From the NCBI GenBank assembly GCA_023897205.1, contig JAHWDD010000001.1, forward strand, positions 1,426,001 to 1,490,000: a stretch of 64,000 nucleotides of DNA, read 5' to 3'. Below the pieces are notes generated by a model. It had not been told where the DNA came from. It was given only the letters and a program-made list of their open reading frames with translations, and made no database searches. Position numbers and translations under genes: made by a program. Position 1 is the first letter of the stretch. The number at the start of each line of letters is the position of its first letter. This DNA is from Exophiala sp. HKRS030 (Eukaryota; Ascomycota; Eurotiomycetes; Chaetothyriales; Herpotrichiellaceae). Below, piece by piece: positions 21,696 through 31,373 of this stretch.

Positions 21696-23896
21696 TCATA
21701 GAGGGTTGTTGTCTGTCCACCAAGAGAGGTCTTGACCAAAATCGTTCGAATTATTATACCATCCGCAAACATCCTCCATAGATCCTAAGGAAGCAAATAT
21801 ATCGAAGTCGCTAGACAACGGATCTACTACGTCGGATCCCTCATTCGTCGTTTGACCACCACCCTGGTCGCTGCTTGAAGAAAGACTTGGAACTTGACTG
21901 TTTCCAAGTACACTGTCGTCTGGCTTGGTGGTGGTGGTGGTCGTCGTTGTCGTCATCGCCGCAGCCTGGGGTCTGGGCCCCGCCACCAACCCGAGAGCAT
22001 GTCGAGCGATGATTTGGATTTCTTGCACGTTCTTGGCCGTCCTGGGCCACAACTCACCCAGGACCTTGAGGCACCCAATGGTCATACGGATCTGATCTCT
22101 GGCGATGGCGAGTTCTTTCCCTTTGAACAAAAACTTACAACCCGAGAGCAGCGCCAGGGTTCCTTCGCTGACCATGCAGGTGGTAAAGGGACTGTGGTGG
22201 AATTGTTTCTCGGTCGGCAACGCCAAAAGGCGAATCTGCGCTTCTGTCGATTTCAAGACTCGCACCGTATGCACATTGATGAGTTCCGTGGTGGGTGTTT
22301 CGCGGGGAGGCGCTCGGGCACAAGTCGAGATCCATTCTATCGCGTTGAACTTGAGATCTGATAATGGTCTGTGGAGGCCGACAGTTGCGCTGTAAGAAGA
22401 ATGGGGAAAATTCAGCTTTTTGTTGGTAGCAGTTTCTTACTGCAAAGTGACCTTTGAAGGGGGTCCAAAAGTGATAAATGCACAGAAAAACTTACACGTG
22501 AATCAACAGGTGTGCTTGAAACATGAGTTCATCCAACTCCCCAGTTTTACTCAGGACCTGTTTCCGATCACCCTTGGGCAATAAAAGGAGCCATCCATTG
22601 ATGACGGCATCGGCGGCCTGGAGAATCTGCTGGGAGCATTCGCTCGTCGCCACCTTTGGTGCTGTGGATATCGCCAGTGCGGCACATCGTACGGCACCAA
22701 TGAGATAGGCAAAGGACGAAAAGGAGGTTGATTCTGGAGCCAGGTCGCGGCAATCGAAATCTTGTAGCGTCTTGGGTGGCTCGGGGATTTGCTACAGACA
22801 ACAAGGGCAATATTTAGTCGTTTGTAACCAAAGCAATGCGACAAACGCTGACATAGGAAAAACAAGGGGCGTCGATTTAAAAAGGGCAGCGCTGGCCAGG
22901 TGGACTACTACTACTCACCCCTTGCTCATACTCCCACTCCTCGCATGGCAAGTCGACAGTGGCGACGACATCCACAGTGGCGAAATTCATGGTTCCAAGG
23001 GTTCCGGCATAAAAGGCGTCGACCATGTACAGGGTCCACCACGTCCGTCTCCAGCACTCTGTTAGTACGGCATCTTGCGAGCCGTGCTTTTCTGCAAAGT
23101 CCTGTCGAAACATTTGCAGATCGAGTCCCAGTCGAACGGCGGCGTCCATTTCCCTCTTGGATTCGTCCTTGTAATTGTTCCAGAACAACGCTATGGAATA
23201 CAGTGTTCGGCATTGCACCATGATCGGGTCCGCAGGCGAAGCTGCCGCGAAACAACTCTCGACATGATCCCTGAGAGACGTCGACCATTCTCGAGAGCTG
23301 TAGATGTGACCGATGAGGCGAAGTATGGCGACGAGAGGTCTCAGATTCAGCTTTATGCTTGGGGTCCGGTGGATTCGCGTCAAGTGCTTATGTGGCAAGA
23401 CAAGTGGGTGAAATTTATGAAAGTTCTTGTAGTACGAAGCGATCAAAGGATCTCCTTCAATGTCGTCGCCAATGTCTATTCGGGGCGAGCTTGGTGACCC
23501 TGCATTCGACGACTCACCACTCAGGCCATAGTCGTTGGTGATGTCTGGTTCGACGTCGTCGCCAGGCAGTCGCGGTGGTGGATGTTCCTGATGCCGGTGA
23601 GCCCGAGAGGATTGTTGTAGTGGACTCAAGATGTCGGCCGATTCTGCCTGAGTCGCTCCCGATCCCGTGGCCGCGAGCCTTTTGCGTCGCTCAGCAAGAG
23701 CGGCACGGTCGAGGCCACCTCTTCGCGACTGAGTGTACTGGCATTTCTGGGCGGCTACGGTACACCGGCTACAATACGGTCGAACTCCATCACATTTCAG
23801 GTGCCGTGAGCGGCAGGGCAAGCAGGCTAGGGAAGAGCGTGGTTTGTGCCTTCTGTTTAGCGGTGCTGCAGGTGTAGCAACGGTATCCGTATTCAT
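21696..23896 (-). CDS. Zn2Cys6 transcription factor with fungal-specific TF domain
   Basis: Exons 23896-22919, 22791-22496 and 22389-21696 join in phases 0 and 2 to 655 residues. The binuclear zinc cluster uses Cys25, 28, 35, 42, 45 and 52 (CLPCRSRHLKC, then CSRCTVAAQKC), with the basic run HKPRSS before it. A Ser/Pro linker follows. The fungal-specific transcription factor domain starts near residue 155 (LIASYYKNFHKFHPLVLPHK) and runs through CRTLYSIALFWNNYKDESKREMDAAVRLGLDLQ. The C-terminal 100 residues are low in complexity (Thr run, Ser run) and end acidic and aromatic, suggesting an activation region. Its own upstream region has a perfect CGG-N4-CCG palindrome. It is flanked by a cupin, an MDR enzyme and a hydrolase, which suggests it is a local regulator of these genes. 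Confidence 0.9.
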
Positions 23897-24520
23897 GGGA
23901 CCATTCTTTGAGGTGAAGTGATAGCTTTAGCCGTCCGGGCCTCGTTCGTCTCTGTCGATGTTGGAAGATGTGAGATTCATTCTCCCTGCAGGGATGTCTG
24001 TCCGCGATAGCGAGTACGCGGGAACTCGGGTACTCACTCGGGTACCCGATGGCGGGGTGAGCCTACTATTACTTACGGTGGCACATAGACCACTCGAGTG
24101 TACTAGGGTGAGGTACTCGCACAAGTAACGTCTTAGCCTTACTCTTGTGGTAACAAGGCTGAGACTTCACTTCTTCTCACACATGCTAAAGACCATGGTC
24201 CCGTGATAACGTATGCAAAGACTCTAGGCAGGACCTTGAGTGAATCAGCGGAGTGGATGCTGGTTAGGAGGATCTCAATATCGCGGTCATCTCATTGTGA
24301 TTGACACCGCTTCGAGACGCGGAGAGAGGGCATGGAATGGAGAATGAGATGATAGTATACAATATAGAGCAACATCACCCACAGGGATGTACCTGACAAG
24401 GTGTTCCAGATGGGCATGGTCATTGTCTCCCGCCAAATGGCTTATGGCTGAGCAGAGAATAGTAATAATGAAATGATAACAATATTTTTATAATAGTTCC
24501 TCTTCGTCAGCAATCATCAT
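23897..24520. promoter_or_regulatory. Promoter of the Zn2Cys6 gene with CGGGTACCCG palindrome
   Basis: About 130-150 bp upstream of the Zn2Cys6 start codon are two tandem copies of ACTCGGGTAC (24024-24033 and 24036-24045). The second runs into the perfect palindrome CGGGTACCCG (24039-24048), which has the form CGG-N4-CCG. Such a site is what a Zn2Cys6 homodimer could use for autoregulation. The hydrolase stop codon lies at the far end (24521), and its 3' UTR occupies that part. Confidence 0.5.
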
Positions 24521-25595
24521 TCACGCCTGCAAAACGCCTTGCAGAATAGCCTCACCTCTGTCATCGTCGATGGTGAAATGCGTCTTTCCTGGGAACTCTT
24601 TCAAGGTGGCCCCTTTCAGTCGACTTTGCATATACCTTCCCATTCGGATCGGTGTATTTGTGTCGTCTGTGCCATAAAAGAACGTGCTCCGCTTCACCTC
24701 GACATCTTCGAGCTTGAAGCCCCAATTCTCCCCTAATATCCTCATCTCCTCGTTTGCGCCATCTTGATCCTGCCTGTAAGTTTCCCTAAATGTATCACGC
24801 ACAACGTCCATGTAAAATTGGTCCTCGAATAGTGCTTGCTCCTCTTTCGACTGGTACTTGGCCGTCTTAAGTAAGAACGCCTCGGTGACTTTGGGATCCG
24901 GGTCTTTCGCCGCTGGAGCAACGAAATGGGCATCGAACCAACCCATCAATGACGGCATCCACTTGTACACAAATAACGCAGATCTACCGAGAAGTGTCAC
25001 TAGAACCGGATGGGAACGTCAGTGGATCAAATCGCTCTCAGGTACTTGTACAGATGCACGGAAAGAGAAATACATCATTCATAACAACATCATCGGTCTT
25101 GTAGGCTTGTGAAAGACGTAATTGCCATCTGATTTTTCCTTCCTGATAGAATCGGGAAAACAAGCGAGACTTACTGCCTTTCAGACCGATCTCTGGTGGC
25201 CCTGCCCCGGCCCAAACGTTCACACTCAACAATTGAGATTTCGGCAACTCCTTTGCGCATGCCAGTGCAAAAGGTCCACCTCCCGACCCGCCAAGGACAT
25301 GGTAGCGGTCGAGCTTGAGCTGTTGTGTCAATGTCTGCACATCTCGTGGCCAATCCAGCAATGTCCGGCCCGGGGAATTTGTCGAAAGACCCATTCCCGG
25401 ACGGTCGGGAGCGATCAAGCGTGCGTTGAGCTTCTTGGCCGAGGACTCCCAAAGCCGATATTCGAGGCGGCATGACGGCGTGCCATGCATACATATGATC
25501 GGAGTGCCTGTAAGGTTGCCGTACTCGGCATAAGCAAGAGTCCGACCATCTGCGAGAGATATGGTTTGAGTTTCCTTATCGTCGAGGCTCGTCAT
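24521..25595 (-). CDS. Alpha/beta hydrolase
   Basis: Exons 25595-25175 and 24999-24521 join in phase 1 to 299 residues. The oxyanion-hole motif is seen as IICMHGTPSCRLEYRLW (His37-Gly38). The nucleophile elbow is HVLGGSGGGPFALA with Ser104 in G-x-S-x-G. The catalytic His is in the segment EFPGKTHFTIDDD near residue 281. There is no signal peptide, so it should be cytosolic. The substrate class is open; esterase, C-C hydrolase or epoxide hydrolase-like folds all fit. The 175-nt intron has a GTAAGT donor and a TCTAG acceptor and restores the reading GLKGMTLLGRSALFVYKWMP. An upstream in-frame ATG (25643) would add 16 residues. A CGG-N4-CCG element lies 84 bp upstream of the ATG. Confidence 0.85.
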
Positions 25596-26434
25596 TATTG
25601 AATCTTTTGTTCGTTGGAGGGGGGAAAGGTGGGTGGCTAGCAAAAGAGTCCGAGAAGAAGGAGGAATATATCCTCCTGCGGTGATCCGACGACAAGCGTG
25701 TGAGCGTCTAGGCCCGTGTGTGAACTCTCAATCATATCGGCATTTCAATGAATTATATACCCACATTACGTCCACTTCTTGACCAAGGGACGTGGAAAGG
25801 AGATCACACTCTGGGTGGAAGACACACCATATTAGGCTTGAGTCACCCACGCAACACGAACACGAACACGAGTGCGAACACGAATACGACTTCTAGACCA
25901 TGGTCTTTGTACGAGTTGGTACTAGGTGGAAACCTTGTTAGACTCTCGCCGCACTTTCCTCAAATGGTGCTCGGTGGCTCTTTTATTGAGATCTCAGCAC
26001 TAGCATCAGTCACTATTAGTAGATGAAGATATGTACGGAGTACAGGAGTTGCAACAGATTGGTGGATTGGGGTGATCAAAGTCTTGAGGAGTGCAAATGA
26101 ATCCTACTAATTTAACACTGCTTATGCTTATTGTATCGTTTACGAGTAACGGGAGGATATTTGATCGACGCCTGTGCTTTGGGATTCTTTTACATAGAAA
26201 CTCCAATCTTGTTCAAAATCTTTCCCCGACAATTATTGAACCATCGTACGACTCCATAGTCATTTGTTTGCTATTCACTTATTATCCTCGGTACCTTGAC
26301 CGTAGACGAACAACACCAGACCGCCTTCAAGTGTGAATATTCCTTGGAAAAGAAAGAAGATTGTCCTCTGTTTCAGTGAGGAGAATACTTTGACTTTTCC
26401 CTTCTGGCATTTCTTGAGCAGAGAGCGGGAAATA
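25596..26434. promoter_or_regulatory. Divergent promoter hydrolase / AhpD-like gene with CGG-N4-CCG
   Basis: CGGTGATCCG at 25679-25688 is an inverted CGG pair with a 4-nt spacer. A degenerate hexamer repeat (CACGAA/CACGAG units) occupies about 25855-25890. The dispersed 9-mer TACGGAGTA is at 26034-26042. The interval lies between two start codons on opposite strands. The regulatory role is inferred from position and from the motif shared with neighbouring promoters. Confidence 0.45.
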
Positions 26435-27567
26435 ATGGCAACGTTGGAACAACCGAACCCGCCCACGAAAGAGCAGTGGGATCAACTATGTCAAGATGTC
26501 AAGAGTAACTTGATGCAAGAGATGGGATCCGACACTTGGTATTTGATCATTGTAAGTGGCACATATGTCCACCTGGGGAGGTTCTTTTGCTTTGCTTTTT
26601 GCTCAACCACCTCCCCATCCACCCATGGCTTGTCGTTGTCTACAAGTTCAAAAGAAAATGTACCAGGCACTACAAACATGAGAGTATTGACTACGGAGTA
26701 ATACTAACCTTCGGGGTTTCTCGTGTACACAGGCCACAGCTATAACCGTCTCTCCACGACCACACCTCCTCGCCGACTTCTGGAAGTACCTCACCAGTCA
26801 CGACTCCTCCTTCAGCACTCCCGACTCGAAATCTCGCCTCTCCAAACGCCTCGGTGACTTGCTCTACAAACAACTCACACTATCCGGTGCTCCGCAAGTC
26901 CTCAGCGCACTCATCCCCCTGGCCAAAGTTCAAATGCCCGAGGGTGAGACCTCTCAAAGAGGAGAATTAGAGATTGATTCATGGTTAGTTGTTTCCTTCG
27001 TTCACAAACTGCCCGTGTTTGGCTCCCTGTGTCTTGTGCTTATCATCGTCGCTGTGATTTAGGTCCGATACTACCCTTCCAAATCTACACGCACGAGGGG
27101 TCGAGACCATCACCTCAATCTACGGAACTCTGTGGCCCCGGATCTTCAACACCTTCGGCCCTTACCGCAAGGACATGGGTCTACACGAACTGACCGTCGT
27201 GTACGGTTTGTATCTGTCCGACTTTACACACCTGTCACCTCTCGAGACCGAGACGATCGCATACACAAACATCACGTGCCAGGGCCTCGCGGGTCCCAGT
27301 CTCTGGCACGTCCGAGGCCTGGGCAGGGTGTTGGGGGCGAGGGGTACCGACGAGACGAGCATGAAGGTCGGACGGGCCAAGGACGTCATTCGAGGCGTCA
27401 AGGTCGCCGTCGCCACCGTGGTCGAGTTTGTGGGAGACGAGTTCGTCAAGAGGAGTAGACTCGACGGGGGCGTGGACGGAACCCAAGGGTGGCCGAATGT
27501 CGGGGACGTCTCTAGAGAGTTGGGAGGATGGGGAGATGATGAAGAAGAGACCAATAAGACCAAATGA
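26435..27567 (+). CDS. AhpD-like / carboxymuconolactone-decarboxylase-like protein
   Basis: Exons 26435-26551, 26733-26983 and 27063-27567 join in phases 0 and 2 to 290 residues. The protein looks all-helical. The segment LSDFTHLSPLETETIAYTNI, followed by CQGLAGPSLWHVRGLGRVLG, resembles the helical core of the carboxymuconolactone-decarboxylase/AhpD superfamily as found in fungal proteins. The classical CxxC-x-H redox site of AhpD is not present, so peroxidase activity is doubtful. The C-terminus is acidic (WGDDEEETNKTK). The first intron (181 nt) contains one copy of TACGGAGTA. An in-frame ATG at 26333 could extend the N-terminus by 34 residues. The family call is tentative, made from memory of similar fungal proteins; the gene model itself is well supported by phase and splice signals. 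Confidence 0.6.
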
Positions 27568-27716
27568 GCCTGACTGGTGATGGAGCTAGAGTCCTTCTTT
27601 GAGGAGATAGACAAGTTATCTAGATGCAAGACCTGAAGTAGGGCAAAGGCGAGGCAGGGCAAGGTAGCCCAGCCTTTGTTGTCGGTGATGAATGATGAAG
27701 GGTGTCGTCTAGAATT

Positions 27717-30494
27717 CTACAGACCAAGCCACCAAGTTGTCTTTTCGACATGGAAACTCCCTGCGCTCACCAGGTCCTCTACGCGACTACTGTTCCCCAC
27801 CAGCACTTCATACTCACCCTTTTCGTACATCCATTTCTCCTCGGCCTCGTCCCAAAGGGCCGCGGCGTACTGGTCGATTTTGACCTGGACCGTCCTCGAT
27901 TCTCCGGGCGCCAAATCCACGACTTTTGTGAACCCTTGAAGTTCACGTTTGGGTCGACGAACCTGGCTCGTCTTGGCGTGTACATAAACCTGTACCGTTT
28001 CCGTGCCTGTGACCTTGCCTGTGTTTGTGACCGTGACGGACACCCAGTCTCGCGAGACGGCCGACGAGGTGGTGGTGGTGTCGGGAGCGATGACAAAGGT
28101 GGTGTACGACAGCCCGTGACCGAACGAGAACACGGGAAGCCTCTCAAGTTCGTCATAAAACTTGTAACCTACAAAGACGTCCTCGCCGTACAACACCCTA
28201 CCCCCCGTGCTACCCCAGTTCAAAAAGGCCGGGTTGTCACGGATCTCCCGGGGCCAACTCAGGGGCAGTTTGCCGCTGGGGCAGAAATCCCCGAACAGGA
28301 CGTCGGCGACGCCGTTGCCCGTCTCGTTGCCGCCGTACCAGGCGTGGACGAGGGTGCCGGCCCGGGGTTCCCAAGGCGCCGCGAAGGGGGTGCCGGACTG
28401 GGTGACGACGACGGTGTTGGGTTGAGCGGCCAGCACCCTCGCCACCAAGTCGTCGATCCCCGGAGGGAGACAGAACCCGACCCGGTCGGCCCCTTCGCAC
28501 TCCCACTCCTCACTCAATCCGGTGCACAGGACGGCGTAGTCTGCTTCCCTGGCGACGTCGCAGGCTCGCCCGATCGAGGCCTCTCGGCTCTCGACGTGCG
28601 GTGCGGCTCCCAGGCGAAACCCTCCGCCTCCAAACGTCGTCACGCCGACCTGAGGACTCGTCGACGTCGCCGAGCTGGCAAACTCGACCGTCACCTCGTA
28701 ACCCTTTCCGCCCTCGAGTGTCTTCGTGCCTCGCCTCTCGGGGGTGCCCTTTCCGAAAAAGGCCCCTCCGGCCCCCTGCCGTTCCTCGCGCCGTCCCGAC
28801 TCGTCAATCACCAACTCCCCGCCGACGTAGACATCGGCCGTGCCGTAGACCGACAGACCAAAGTCCCACTCCCCGGACTCGTCGGGGGTGAAGACGGTCT
28901 TGGCCGTGATGTAAAAAAGGTCAAAGTTGAGTCCCGGGTGCTTGTAGTCCATGAGTTGACAGTAAGCGGTCTGAAAGCGTTCCACGGCCACGCAGACTCG
29001 GTCGGGAGTTGATGGAGGAGAGTTGTAAAAGTACATGACCCCGCCGCCAGGGCGGTTGTTACCGTCGTCTTCGTCGTTGTCGTCGGGTCGTCGGATGAGC
29101 TTGTCCAGGATGGGTAGCATCTTGTACGCTGGCATGCCGACTTCATGCGTCACCTCGACGCCCGCCGCGGCGTACCTCGCACTCAACGCCTCCCAAGGCG
29201 TCACGGTGTAATACGGTTGAAGGACCGCACTGCCCCCTCCAGACACGACGGGCAGTTTCATGTGCGATCCCAACACGGCGACCTTCTTCGTCTTTGCTGT
29301 GCTCGGGAGCGGGAGGAGTCCAGAGTCGTTCTTCAACACCACGATGGATTTTCTGCAAAGGTCTCGGTTCAGAGCTCGGTCTAGAGGAGTGTTGCGAACC
29401 ACCCCTTGCTGTCCTTCTGTCTGTGGCTCCGCGCCTGTCACCGCCACTCGAGGTACGTCTGTGGTCGCCCGCTTCACAAATGCCAACACGCGTCTTGCCC
29501 GCTCGTCCAACACAGACTGCTTGATGAGTCGCGAACTCTGGACAAAGTCGCCCAGCCGGCCGCGCATCTTGGGCGGCCCGGGCATTTCGAGGTCCAAGCC
29601 GGCGTTGACGGCCTCGGTCGTGGAGAAGGTTCCGTGCCAGTCGCTGACGACCAGGGGGTCCCACTTCCATTCCTCCCTGACGATCCCCGTGATGAAGCGA
29701 GGGTCGTGAGCCACGTGCACGCCGTTGATCTTGTTGTACGAGGTCATGAGTACACCCGGGCGGGCGTCGCGGGCCACGATCTGGAAGGGACGGAGGTAGA
29801 CCTCACGCAGGGCCCGCGGGGTGATGAGGGTGTCGACGGCCCTTCGTTCGTGCTCCTGGTCGTTGGCGACAAAGTGTTTCGGGGATGCCTGGACCCCGGT
29901 GCTCTCGCAGCCGCGCACGATGCTCGCCGCCAGCGTGCCCGACAGGTGAGGATCTTCCGAGTACGACTCGAACCCTCGCCCTCCCAACGGCGACCGTTGG
30001 ATGTTGATCGTCGGGCCCAGCCAGCAGTGGGCGCCCTTGGCGATGCATTCGCTCCCCAAAAGCTTGCCGGCGTCGAAGAGCAGGTCCCTGTCCCACGTCG
30101 CCCCCAGCGCAGTGCCGCAAGGTATACACGCCGCCGACACGCCACCGAAGAAGCGCGTCCCTCGGATCCCATTCGGTCCGTCGCTGAAGCGTACCTTCGG
30201 TACGTTGAATCGTTCGAGTGCGGCGGTGTGCCAGAAGTCGGCGCCTGTGTATGGCATTCAGTCAGTCAATGCCCTCCATCACTCTATGATGGCGGCATGA
30301 CCGGTCTTGACCATTGTCACCGGCATCATCATTCGCCATTATGTGTCCATCCTCTTTCCGAGACTTTGATATGTAGAATAGATGGGGAGAGAGAGAAGAG
30401 AAGAGAAAGAAAAAGGCATTAACGAACCAGAAAGGAGACTCCACTTCTCGACATTCGTGGTTCTTTCTATCACGTCCTCCGGCTCAAACGACAT
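27717..30494 (-). CDS. GH3 beta-glucosidase with PA14 domain, intracellular
   Basis: Exons 30494-30428 and 30244-27717 join in phase 1 to 864 residues, beginning MSFEPEDVIERTTNVEKW and reading into LLSGADFWHTAALERF. Glycoside hydrolase family 3 features in order: VRFSDGPNGIRG, GRGFESYSEDPHLSG, VQASPKHFVANDQE and the nucleophile region PLVVSDWHGTFSTTEA with Asp224. A GH3 C-terminal domain is interrupted by a PA14 insertion at about 415-560 (LFYITAKTVFTPDESGEWDF, then ADVYVGGELVIDE). A C-terminal FnIII-like domain ends the protein (GHGLSYTTF, then VYVHAKTSQVRRPKRELQG). The family hydrolyses terminal beta-glucosyl residues from glucosides. No signal peptide is visible, so it probably acts inside the cell on imported glucosides. 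GC-rich codon use creates long spurious antisense open frames. It is convergent with the AhpD-like gene. Confidence 0.93.
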
Positions 30495-31373
30495 TGTCGT
30501 TGCGTAGTCTCTCTGTCAGGTATCGCAAACGAGCATACACCGTCTGTTTCCAGCGTTGAGGATATTTTCCTTTGCAGTATCTCAACATCTTCAGTCATCT
30601 CAAAAGCGTGCACAGTGAAACGGCACAAGGTCATTTATCCGACAGGGTACCTCGTACATATTCCCCATAGCTGTGCCATTGGACGGAGTGGCAATTGAGC
30701 CGACAAGTAACCCATTCCCGTAGGAGTCTATGCTGGCCAAGATCTTGTGGTTCAGAAAGACGTTACATACTGAGGTCAGGTACAAAAGGTGGAATACTCG
30801 GCTACAATAGTTGGGGTGAGAGACACCCGACTGTACCTCCGTACACTACTCCGTACTGTAAATAGCCTATATCGAAATATGGAGTCACTTTAGTAAATAC
30901 TCCTTAATCTACTCCGTATGCCGCAGCACACGTCTTCACGGCTGGAGTCTCCCCCGTGTGAAATTCACAAAAAGAACAGACCGGGGAGAGGGCAACTTCA
31001 TTTGTCCTTAGCTATATCATACTTCAGAGATTCAAAGCGATGATAGGTGGAATCGAAGATGAATTGGCCTGGATCCCTTACTTCGTAATACTGGCTGCTC
31101 ATCCCAACACCCACATCGGCATCTGTCTGCCGCTAAACGTAGTGACGGGCCCGTGTTGACAATCCATTGTCCACGACCAGCTGCCGGGGATTAGCCGTGA
31201 TCACTTCTTCATCAGAGTACAGCAGGCCAGATCATCTTCAAAGTAATATTGTACAGATGGTAAACACAGTCATGTACACTCCATACGACTGACTGGTGGG
31301 GCTGGTTCTTTAGGAACAGGACCCTGTTGTAGGCACCTGCTAGGTTTGGAACCACCAACACCATTCAGCAATT
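30495..31373. other. Intergenic region GH3 promoter / RBM25 3' side
   Basis: No gene is supported. Two perfect reverse copies of the 9-mer lie at 30847-30855 and 30910-30918, embedded in a GTAC-rich patch (about 30780-30925). The left part is the GH3 promoter. In contrast to its neighbours, I find no CGG-N4-CCG here. Confidence 0.5.

Noticed and set aside
27702..29012. Open frame of 436 codons on the plus strand opposite the GH3 gene
   Set aside because: It lies entirely antisense to well-conserved GH3 coding sequence; GC-rich third positions of the real gene explain the lack of stops. The translation is Arg/Gly/Val-rich with no domain.
29406..30422. Open frame of 338 codons on the plus strand, 5' part of the GH3 gene
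   Set aside because: The same antisense effect; it also runs through the GH3 intron and start codon, and the translation has no recognisable fold.
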